The notes beneath the pieces are model-generated. The model was not told the origin of the DNA and searched no databases. It worked only from the letters and a program-made list of their open reading frames with translations. A stretch of DNA of 64,000 nucleotides from Epithemia pelagica (Eukaryota; Bacillariophyta; Bacillariophyceae; Surirellales; Surirellaceae): assembly GCA_946965045.2 (NCBI GenBank), contig OX337237.1, forward strand, positions 2,604,001 to 2,668,000, written 5' to 3'. A program made the position numbers and the translations under genes. Of this stretch, positions 39,991 to 48,235 are shown piece by piece (position 1 is the first letter of the stretch; every line of letters begins with the position of its first letter).

Positions 39991-40875
39991 TTAGGATGCT
40001 TGGGATTGGGTCGTAGCTTTGCTGGCTCGCTTTCTGGCTGAAACTTGAGCATTTATGGCATCATACCGAGCTTTCCGTTTCGATCCTTCCGGCGCGGCAT
40101 AGTAAAGTTCGTTGTATATCCGCTCTGCTTGGTTTGTCAAAACCAAGTCATTGCCCCACATCTCGTCGAACGTTGTGATACTCTCCTGCTGGGTGGCGAT
40201 CACCTCAAAATTCCCAGCTCGGGCCAGGTTTGAGAGATTGTAGCTCCCTAGCACAGTGTATGTGTCAGTAATGACTGATTTTACATCAAGGGATGCTTTG
40301 CTGCTGCTATTGGCCACAAAAGTAGACATGGCGACCAACCGAATTTCGACATTCTCCAAGAGAGCCCTCTTGTTTCCAATCTCAGTGACCCACTTCGCAA
40401 GAGCTTTTCTGGTGTCCGTGGAACGATGCAGGAGAACTCGAATTGTTTTTGAGCCGCCATGATGTGAGAGGAGATCAATGGCATACATATCGGTCAATGA
40501 GTAAGCAGTGACTCGAACAATGGAATTGTCTGGGGCGGATTCTAGAACCGCGGCAATGGCCCGGAGTGGATGGTCGCTGCGGGGAGTTTCATCCACTCTC
40601 TCGATGCAGTCTCTTGGACGTGGCTTCGCATAGTACGACAAGTTCTTGGTAGTCAAGCGGACAGCGGAATGGAACTTTTCGAGACGCTGCGGATCGTAAC
40701 AGAAGCCAGACCGATGATTCTCGTCGAGTTGTTGAATGTAACGATCGACATGCGGCAGAAATTCAGCTTCACCGTCCTCTTCGTCGCGTTCCTGTTCCGC
40801 GCCCTCCTCCTCTCTGCTGATATCTTCCAGTTCTTCCTCCACTGGCAAAGACGGAGGTGTATCAATTCCATCCAT
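39991..40875 (-). CDS. PLD-superfamily-like protein lacking the catalytic histidine, copy 1
   Basis: 294 residues from the ATG at 40875, acidic at the N-terminus (EEELEDISREEEGAEQERDE). The core resembles a single-HKD PLD nuclease: RVTAYSLTDMYAIDLL (120-135), TIRVLLHRSTDTRKAL, then LDVKSVITDTYTVLGSYNLS (196-215) with NFEVIATQQ after it. The HxKx4D signature reads D197-V-K199...D204, so the nucleophilic histidine is replaced by aspartate while K, D and GSxN are kept. Known PLDs need that histidine for the covalent intermediate, so this may be a non-catalytic binder. The C-terminus is basic. It differs from copy 2 at one visible residue (M/S in FDExWGND). Confidence 0.6.
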   Translation of the reverse strand: MDGIDTPPSLPVEEELEDISREEEGAEQERDEEDGEAEFLPHVDRYIQQLDENHRSGFCYDPQRLEKFHSAVRLTTKNLSYYAKPRPRDCIERVDETPRSDHPLRAIAAVLESAPDNSIVRVTAYSLTDMYAIDLLSHHGGSKTIRVLLHRSTDTRKALAKWVTEIGNKRALLENVEIRLVAMSTFVANSSSKASLDVKSVITDTYTVLGSYNLSNLARAGNFEVIATQQESITTFDEMWGNDLVLTNQAERIYNELYYAAPEGSKRKARYDAINAQVSARKRASKATTQSQAS

Positions 40876-40912
40876 GGGTCTTGCTCTGCTGTTCCCTTGA
40901 CACCACACCTAC

Positions 40913-41536
40913 TAAGGGCTGGGGATACCGATCCATGTACATCTAAGTAGGCTCAGTACAAAAGCTACGTAGAGTACATAAAATCAAATAGTACACGTCA
41001 CGCCGGAAATGGTCGGAATTTCAAACAAAAAATGCAAAAACGCTCGACAATGATGGCGAGATCCGGTGACGCCGTATGCATTCACCCATGCATCGCATAA
41101 ACATCCAACCACCGTAAGTCCTTTGCCCTTACCTTTGAAATTGTTGTCTGAAATTACAGAAGATTTGCCAAGTTGGCTGAAAAGGTACGCTCATTTTTTT
41201 TCTGCAGTGATGAAATCGAACGACCGCCCTAACTCATTCATTTTTCAAGGGTGCCTGAATCAAAGTGAAAGCAAAGTTGCTCTAGTAGTAAAGATTCTTA
41301 TTGTAAAAGTGATTCAGGCAGGCTCAATTGTTCAGGAAGTTATTGCCATGGGGATGATGACTTCCATCATTGTCGAATGATGGCTTCCGGATTGCACCTT
41401 TTCTATCGGTGGCAAGTTTACGACGTGCGACTCGGTGTGACCATCCGCCCCACTTCTTACACAGACGAAAAAAGTACTACGTAGGTTAATGTACTGAGCC
41501 TACTTAGATGTACATGGATCGGTATCCCCAGCCCTT
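40913..41536. mobile_element. MITE with 47-bp perfect terminal inverted repeats, copy 1
   Basis: 40913-40959 is the exact reverse complement of 41490-41536 (TAAGGGCTGGGGATACCGAT and onward), with imperfect pairing continuing inward through a CTACGTAG motif. The ends read C-TA-AGGG...CCCT-TA-C, consistent with a TA target duplication. Total 624 bp, with no convincing transposase; an internal 104-codon open frame (41066-41380) is unsupported. Confidence 0.85.
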
Positions 41537-41746
41537 ACCTTGCTACTTTCGTCAGACAGACGGACAGACAGAGAACGTCATCGTACGGTTTACACTACTA
41601 TTGGGAGAAAAAGGCTCTTTTCTATCTCATCCTTGCTCACTTTTTCATTTGGCCTCAAAACCAAAAAGACCATCGGAAGACTGTTGCCTTTTTTTCGGGT
41701 TTTCCGGGTAGCCCTCCGCCTGTTCGCCCAAAACCGAAGGAAGACC

Positions 41747-41977
41747 ATGATCGCCGAGTATCCCGTTGTACCATCCTCCCATCTGCCATCATCTTGGCTC
41801 CGGGATAATGATGTTGACGATGGAAATTGCACCGTCACCAGTGGAGCACAGACCGTTCGACACTCAAATGTTAGTCCCCATCTCAAACAAAAGGTGCGTC
41901 GTTTTCTTCCCAACATTCCCTGTCACGCTGCAGAACGACGGTTAGAGAATACACTTTTCCTGAGTGGAATTGCATGA
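41747..41977 (+). CDS. Conserved upstream ORF or 5' exon of the small array gene, copy 2
   Basis: Counterpart of 35291-35521, with D to N at one position of the acidic run and KVRRFLPN in place of KVSLFLPN. Confidence 0.45.
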   Translation: MIAEYPVVPSSHLPSSWLRDNDVDDGNCTVTSGAQTVRHSNVSPHLKQKVRRFLPNIPCHAAERRLENTLFLSGIA

Positions 41978-42082
41978 AGCCACAAAACGCTTTTGGTTCT
42001 AATGTCTTCGTTTGATTCCCTTTGACAACACATTTTGGTTCCCTTTGACAACACATTTTGGTACCATCTCCACATTTTAACA

Positions 42083-42632
42083 ATGAACTCTGCCCAACAG
42101 TTAGAAGACGGTAAGTTGATACTTTGTTTGCTTTTGGACAAAGTGACCCAATCCTGCTTGCAAGTGGATACTAACACTTATTGCTTCTTCGCTTCTCGCA
42201 GACAGCCAAGTCTTCATGAAGTTCCTAATTCTGTACACAACAGACGACATCAACGAGGCAAAGAGGATGATAGATTATTGGATCTCGCAATCGCAACGTT
42301 GTAGTTTGGAAACCATCAAAAACGTAATTTTTCCAGTTCTTCATGATGCTGTGGAACAACAACCTGGAGTGTTCGCCAGTAGAAATGGTACTGAAGAAAG
42401 TACCGGGCTTAAGATGGACTGGAATGCCGCGCATTATGCTCCATATTTACGACAAGCCATGGAAAACTTGAATATGAATCAGATGCGTGCTCTCCTTATG
42501 CGTGTCAAGGTACAGTTGGTGGAGGAGGAGAAAAACCGAGCATCATCTCCGCCTGCAGTGCAACATGTGGAAACTCACCAAAATGCTGAAGACGAACTAT
42601 CGTCGTTGTCGAACTCAATGGAGGGCAACTAA
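42083..42632 (+). CDS. Small helical protein of the array, copy 2
   Basis: Exons 42083-42110 and 42202-42632, 152 residues. Differs from copy 1 at several residues (for example MKFL for MQFL, KRMID for KTMID, RQAME for RRAME) and by a one-codon deletion near the tail (QNAEDE for QNAGEDE). For such recent copies the changes look skewed to replacements. Confidence 0.65.
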
Positions 42633-42779
42633 GTAGTTGCCATGGGCTGCTGATGAGCACGCGACAGACATGTTCCGCAACAGGACATGGCATTCGACAT
42701 TCCACTAGAATCGAACTCAAAACTCACTAAATGTCACTTCACGAAAAATAAAGACAAAATCTCAGCGATAATACTCTAC

Positions 42780-45380
42780 TTAGTCTTTTGCTTCATCCTC
42801 TAGAGACTTCTCTAGCTTGGATTCCTTCACATCAGTCAGTCTCGTGGAATACTTACTCACGCAACCCAACGTTTTCTTATACAAATCCCTCGGCTCTTTC
42901 CTAAACGAGGATACAAAGGACGGCAACTGGGTGTTCTTGTCACTTTCTTTTTGTTCCTCATGCAAAAGCTCATGGTGCATTGTAAACACATCGGCTCGTT
43001 GAAACGCTTTCTGCGACTTGGAAGCCATAACAGCCTCATAGATACCAAATTCGTCTTTATGAATGCAAAAAATCTTGGGAACCAGCTTTTCTCTCAAATT
43101 GTCAACGTTGCTTGAGACGGCTTTCTTTGGCTCATCGTCCAACTTCAATGAGGACAAGCTATCGGTTCTCTCCTTGCCGAGAACATTGTTATAGTCTGAC
43201 CGTCCCAAATCCTCCCGATCTTGTCCAACGAGACACAGGAGCAACAAACCTTTTGTGATACCGGCTGAGTGAAGTTTCTTCAATGATTCAGACAGGAAGC
43301 CGTTCGCCTTCGCGGGAGACACGCTAGCTTGGTTCTTGACACTCACAAAGATGGGAATGTACTCAACCCTTCCTGACAATGCCATTGATCGGCAGGGAAC
43401 CACCAAATCTGCTGCTTCCCGGTTGTTTGGACAGTATATTGCGCAAGCCTTGTTGTACAAACCCTCAAGAAATTCCGACCGCCCAAGATCGGACAATGCA
43501 ACGTGGAATCTATATTGAAACAACTGTATGAAATTCACGTGACAATTTGATATCGCATGGCCTGATTCTACGTTCGTCGGGCCATCATCCTCAGTAGCAT
43601 TGGCATTTCTTGCAATCTGTTCAAGATATTGACCCAGGGCAACTGAGAATGTCTTGTAGTCAGGGTCTGCCTTCTTGCGAAGAATGTCTCCGCAAAACAA
43701 CAAAAACAAAGCTGATGCCACTTCGCCGTAGTCCCCCTTGTTGGCCTCGCATATACTGTTCGAAAAAAGCTCGCCCATCTTAGCGGACCAAAAGGTCTTC
43801 TTGTTCCCAGTGATAGTCGCGTCAAGCGTACGTGGTCTCCCATTCCGTCCACCTTGGATAGCAAAGTCCTTGTCCATGAGTGCCATACAGATCCGGGCGC
43901 AAACAGGGTCTGGCAAGAACGTAAATGTTGCCTTAGACGGTACGTCAGACCGCTTTGGTGCCTGCTGAAACGATGTCAAGTGAGCGTAGCCTTTGGAGAC
44001 TAGTCTTGACACCATGGCAACAGATGTCTGTCCCATCTGGATGCGAGTTCCCAGTACACTGAGACAAGACGCCAGAGGCATTGTCATATCTCCCAGGATA
44101 ATCTTGTTGGCAATTTCAAAGATCTCGTCAGTGCCCAACCTTTTCTCCTTGTGCATTGCTGCGAACAAGGGACGACCATATCGAATCATATTGTCGTATT
44201 CACTTTCACTCATGCTTTGAGGAGTCCTAACGTCGGGGTGGTTTGCAAGACATCCCATCGTTCGGAACATGAAGAACGGGTCAAACGGTGTTTCCCCCTT
44301 CTCGAAATATGCGCCCTTGGTGTTAAGAACTCTCGTGTCTGACGACTGTGCCTCAACTTCGGGGAAAAAATTGGTCAATGACGTCGTTGTACCCGCCAAC
44401 ACAGCAACAATTCGATATTTCTTCTTGTCATTAGAAATTTCAGGGTTCTCTCGAAGAATCCATCGCAGCACACGAAACAAGTAGCCGCCGTGCTTTGCCA
44501 GGTGTTGAGCTTCGTCGAAAAACAGAATAACCTCGGTCGGATCATTTTCGTTCGGTTCCCCATTTGGATTTGATTTTGAAATTGCCTCGGCGCACTGATG
44601 GAAAATCATATTGCGAAACATATCTCGTGCTTTATTCAAACCATCTTCTCCAGGCAGGGTGTCAGGAATGCAGTAAGAGGTATCAAATGTATCTTTTTCA
44701 AGGTTGGCGTGGTCCTTCGATGATAGTAAAATAGTTCGGCATGCAATGTTCTTTGTCTCAAGTTGTTTCTTTGCCTCAATCATTAGTCTCGATTTGCCCG
44801 TTCCACTAGATTGCACTATTGTCAAGGTCGGTGAAAGATATGTATCACGGATTTTGGCATCCTTGTGCCATTGTCTCACCTTGTCCAATTCTTGCAAGAA
44901 AAGTTTCAGGTCCTCGTCGTGAGCAAGGCGCAGGCTGAATCCAAAGTCATAGGGAGCCATTCTCAAAGAGTCCAAGGGGACGGATTGACGATGGACTTCT
45001 TCGCCAGTCTTTAAGAAGTGAGACAAGTCGATCTTCAACATTTTTTGAATCCCATAAAAAATGTAATCTTCTTCATCATTGAGACTCTCAATTGGCATTT
45101 CAAGATTAACACTTAAGCGTTTCTCTTGCTGCACCGTGAGGTTATCCTTTTTCCACCGTTTTTCATCGTAGTAGTCTTTGAGGGTTTTGTCACCCTTCGG
45201 AGCCTTCGGTGATTTACTAGTCATGGACAAGACAACCATGGAATGGCGACGACAATGACCAGGATGGTGCAACGGACGGGTCGTGGTGGTTCGTGGTGTC
45301 GACCCCTGCCAAGCGTGACAGGGTGACACGGCAAGCAAGAGCATCGTCCAAAACGACAAAACAAGAAACAAAGCATTCAT
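42780..45380 (-). CDS. P-loop NTPase with plastid-type leader and possible REase-fold domain, copy 2 (intact)
   Basis: 866 residues from the ATG at 45380, the first ATG in the frame. Leader: MNALFLVLSFWTMLLLAVSP then CHA|WQG, a signal peptide with an aromatic at +1, followed by a Thr/Arg/His-rich stretch. This fits diatom plastid import, though plain secretion is possible. The NTPase core has Walker A SSGTGKSRLM (191-200), Walker B EVILFFDEAQHL (283-294) and an AGTTTS sensor-like stretch (329-334). C-terminally, GDYGEVASALFL (549-560), EAADLVVP (655-662) and YIPIFVSVKNQ (674-684) resemble the E...D...xK pattern of restriction-endonuclease folds, an architecture reported for Crinkler-type NTPase-nucleases. 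That relation is inferred from motif layout only. The alternative is an orphan STAND/AAA-like ATPase. Confidence 0.65.
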   Translation of the reverse strand: MNALFLVLSFWTMLLLAVSPCHAWQGSTPRTTTTRPLHHPGHCRRHSMVVLSMTSKSPKAPKGDKTLKDYYDEKRWKKDNLTVQQEKRLSVNLEMPIESLNDEEDYIFYGIQKMLKIDLSHFLKTGEEVHRQSVPLDSLRMAPYDFGFSLRLAHDEDLKLFLQELDKVRQWHKDAKIRDTYLSPTLTIVQSSGTGKSRLMIEAKKQLETKNIACRTILLSSKDHANLEKDTFDTSYCIPDTLPGEDGLNKARDMFRNMIFHQCAEAISKSNPNGEPNENDPTEVILFFDEAQHLAKHGGYLFRVLRWILRENPEISNDKKKYRIVAVLAGTTTSLTNFFPEVEAQSSDTRVLNTKGAYFEKGETPFDPFFMFRTMGCLANHPDVRTPQSMSESEYDNMIRYGRPLFAAMHKEKRLGTDEIFEIANKIILGDMTMPLASCLSVLGTRIQMGQTSVAMVSRLVSKGYAHLTSFQQAPKRSDVPSKATFTFLPDPVCARICMALMDKDFAIQGGRNGRPRTLDATITGNKKTFWSAKMGELFSNSICEANKGDYGEVASALFLLFCGDILRKKADPDYKTFSVALGQYLEQIARNANATEDDGPTNVESGHAISNCHVNFIQLFQYRFHVALSDLGRSEFLEGLYNKACAIYCPNNREAADLVVPCRSMALSGRVEYIPIFVSVKNQASVSPAKANGFLSESLKKLHSAGITKGLLLLCLVGQDREDLGRSDYNNVLGKERTDSLSSLKLDDEPKKAVSSNVDNLREKLVPKIFCIHKDEFGIYEAVMASKSQKAFQRADVFTMHHELLHEEQKESDKNTQLPSFVSSFRKEPRDLYKKTLGCVSKYSTRLTDVKESKLEKSLEDEAKD

Positions 45381-46008
45381 GATGAATGAAATCGGTGTTT
45401 TCGTGGATAGATTCTTGACTTGTTGGTTGTTGTTGGAGAGAATCTCAAGACGTTGTCGTTGTTTGTCTCTTGGTGGTGGTGAGAAGGAGAGTGGTTCTTG
45501 TTTTGTTCTGTGGAGGGAGGTTTGTCGTTGAAGAGAGGGAGAGGAGGAGAACTCGTTGGATTCTCTTTTGGCTTGTTGGTTGCAGTGTCTCGTCGTTGTT
45601 GGTCGTTGTCTTAGAGCGGTTCTTTTGCTCTCAAGGAAGGTTGTTGTTCTTGTTGTTCTTGTAGTTGTTGCAAGAGAGTCTCTAGAAACTCGCTCGCTCG
45701 CCTTGTCTTGTTTGGAGTGCCCAAAGGGATGACACCACAACTATGCTATCCTAAATCGTGGCTATGCACACTGAACCGTATTGAGTACGGGAGTTAACAA
45801 TGCGAATACGACATATTTTCGACGATCACGACATTCTCGCGACAGTCATCACGACACACAAGAGACAAAGTCGACTTGCTCCCATAGTCAGACGACATCG
45901 TCACGACAATCACGACGACAGGTAGATTAACGCTATATAATCTATATAAGCACAGGTCTCGCGTTCCGTCTTCTATCCACCGAAAGCAATCCCCGCAACA
46001 GCATCACC

Positions 46009-46133
46009 ATGGCCAAGGGACGATTCAACAAAGGTAATGAATGCTTTCCGATGATCACTGGCTTCTACCAGACAAAGAGTTGACCATGCTAGTAAACTAT
46101 TTGGTTTTCCTACTTGTCATTTTTGTCTCCTAA
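46009..46133 (+). CDS. Possible 28-residue membrane microprotein, copy 2
   Basis: Identical counterpart of 39552-39676, with the same short-intron caveat. Confidence 0.2.
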
Positions 46134-46444
46134 AACCTATCATCTTCAACATTGTCGGGATCCTCGAAGCAAGGCTCTATCGGGTCTCCACTGTCAATGA
46201 TTTTTTCTTCCTGCTCAATTGCGTCGTCAGGTAAGTCTCCATCTTCAATGAAATCATAAGCCTTTTTCCCGGTTTGATCAAAACTTGGGAATTTCAAATG
46301 CAGCATTTTAGATAGTTTGTACCGGTTCCAATTGTTGGAATGCCACTTTCTGTGAGCCACAACTGTATGTGCGACGTCAAGCTCGAAATCCTGGATTTCC
46401 CAAGTGTCGTGTCCGTCACCGTGCATACCCTTGAGTGGTACGAT
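46130..46444 (-). CDS. Acidic open frame downstream of the PLD-like gene, copy 2
   Basis: Same protein as at 39673-39987, again directly after the PLD stop and in phase. The TAA is shared by both copies, so it predates the duplication. Confidence 0.4.
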   Translation of the reverse strand: MVPLKGMHGDGHDTWEIQDFELDVAHTVVAHRKWHSNNWNRYKLSKMLHLKFPSFDQTGKKAYDFIEDGDLPDDAIEQEEKIIDSGDPIEPCFEDPDNVEDDRF

Positions 46445-46447
46445 CCA

Positions 46448-47332
46448 TTAGGATGCTTGGGATTGGGTCGTAGCTTTGCTGGCTCGCTTTCTGGCTGAAA
46501 CTTGAGCATTTATGGCATCATACCGAGCTTTCCGTTTCGATCCTTCCGGCGCGGCATAGTAAAGTTCGTTGTATATCCGCTCTGCTTGGTTTGTCAAAAC
46601 CAAGTCATTGCCCCAACTCTCGTCGAACGTTGTGATACTCTCCTGCTGGGTGGCGATCACCTCAAAATTCCCAGCTCGGGCCAGGTTTGAGAGATTGTAG
46701 CTCCCTAGCACAGTGTATGTGTCAGTAATGACTGATTTTACATCAAGGGATGCTTTGCTGCTGCTATTGGCCACAAAAGTAGACATGGCGACCAACCGAA
46801 TTTCGACATTCTCCAAGAGAGCCCTCTTGTTTCCAATCTCAGTGACCCACTTCGCAAGAGCTTTTCTGGTGTCCGTGGAACGATGCAGGAGAACTCGAAT
46901 TGTTTTTGAGCCGCCATGATGTGAGAGGAGATCAATGGCATACATATCGGTCAATGAGTAAGCAGTGACTCGAACAATGGAATTGTCTGGGGCGGATTCT
47001 AGAACCGCGGCAATGGCCCGGAGTGGATGGTCGCTGCGGGGAGTTTCATCCACTCTCTCGATGCAGTCTCTTGGACGTGGCTTCGCATAGTACGACAAGT
47101 TCTTGGTAGTCAAGCGGACAGCGGAATGGAACTTTTCGAGACGCTGCGGATCGTAACAGAAGCCAGACCGATGATTCTCGTCGAGTTGTTGAATGTAACG
47201 ATCGACATGCGGCAGAAATTCAGCTTCACCGTCCTCTTCGTCGCGTTCCTGTTCCGCGCCCTCCTCCTCTCTGCTGATATCTTCCAGTTCTTCCTCCACT
47301 GGCAAAGACGGAGGTGTATCAATTCCATCCAT
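46448..47332 (-). CDS. PLD-superfamily-like protein lacking the catalytic histidine, copy 2
   Basis: 294 residues, same features as copy 1 (DVK...D and GSYN retained, His absent). The substitution of His by Asp is therefore older than the duplication. Confidence 0.6.
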   Translation of the reverse strand: MDGIDTPPSLPVEEELEDISREEEGAEQERDEEDGEAEFLPHVDRYIQQLDENHRSGFCYDPQRLEKFHSAVRLTTKNLSYYAKPRPRDCIERVDETPRSDHPLRAIAAVLESAPDNSIVRVTAYSLTDMYAIDLLSHHGGSKTIRVLLHRSTDTRKALAKWVTEIGNKRALLENVEIRLVAMSTFVANSSSKASLDVKSVITDTYTVLGSYNLSNLARAGNFEVIATQQESITTFDESWGNDLVLTNQAERIYNELYYAAPEGSKRKARYDAINAQVSARKRASKATTQSQAS

Positions 47333-47369
47333 GGGTCTTGCTCTGCTGTTCCCTTGACACCACACCTAC

Positions 47370-48001
47370 TAAGGGCTGGGGATACCGATCCATGTACATC
47401 TAAGTAGGCTCAGTACAAAAGCTACGTAGAGTACATAAAATCAAATAGTACACGTCACGCCGGAAATGGTCGGAATTTCAAACAAAAAATGCAAAAACGC
47501 TCGACAATGATGGCGAGATCCGGTGACGCCGTATGCATTCACCCATGCATCGCATAAACATCCAACCACCGTAAGTCCTTTGCCCTTACCTTTGAAATTG
47601 TTGTCTGAAATTACAGAAGATTTGCCAAGTTGGCTGAAAAGGTACGCTCATTTTTTTTCTGCAGTGATGAAATCGAACGACCGCCCTAACTCATTCATTT
47701 TTCAAGGGTGCCTGAATCAAAGTGAAAGCAAAGTTGCTCTAGTAGTAAAGATTCTTATTGTAAAAGTGATTCAGGCAGGCTCAATTGTTCAGGAAGTTAT
47801 TGCCATGGGGATGATGACTTCCATCATTGTCGAATGATGGCTTCCGGATTGCACCTTTTCTATCGGTGGCAAGTTTACGACGTGCGACTCGGTGTGACCA
47901 TCCGCCCCACTTCTTACACAGACGAAAAAAGTACTACGTAGGTTAATGTACTGAGCCTACTTAGATGTACATGGATCGGTATCCCCAATCCCCAGCCCTT
48001 A
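47370..48001. mobile_element. MITE, copy 2
   Basis: Same element as 40913-41536. The right arm has a 7-bp internal duplication (CCCCAATCCCCAGCCC for CCCCAGCCC), so its inverted repeat is no longer perfect. Confidence 0.8.
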
Positions 48002-48077
48002 CCTTGCTACTTTCGTCAGACAGACGGACAGACAGAGAACGCCCTCGTACGGTGTACGGGTGCGATTGGGGGGGTAC

Positions 48078-48176
48078 CTACCCCCCAGCGGGGGCGAGTA
48101 TTTACCGGTGAATTCCTATACTCACCCCCACGGCGCGTCCCTCGAAATCGGCGATTTTCCAACTTTGAGACAAAAC
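48078..48176 (+). repeat. Left terminal inverted repeat
   Basis: 99 bp, G/C-rich outer end, conserved blocks as given for the element. Confidence 0.85.
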
Positions 48177-48235
48177 CACATTCTGCACAACACATTCATC
48201 ACGGAGCCAACCTTGTCGTCCATATAACAACCATC

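Larger units (their letters stand above)
35270..41590. repeat. Tandem module, unit 1 (about 6.3 kb)
   Basis: Carries the small gene (+), NTPase (-), PLD-like gene (-) and a MITE. It is nearly identical to unit 2 at an offset of 6453-6458 bp, apart from the divergent patch at about 38585-38750 and a few scattered substitutions and small indels. Confidence 0.95.
41600..48053. repeat. Tandem module, unit 2 (about 6.4 kb)
   Basis: Second copy of the module. Its leader (from about 41640, CTCACTTTTTCATTTGGCCT) matches the leader of the third small-gene copy at 55787, not that of unit 1. The right end is followed by the 48078-55722 transposon. Confidence 0.95.

Noticed and set aside
41066-41380. 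104-codon frame inside the MITE as a transposase
   Set aside because: Too short, no DDE motif, and it contains splice-like GTAAG signals that do not lead to any sensible product.
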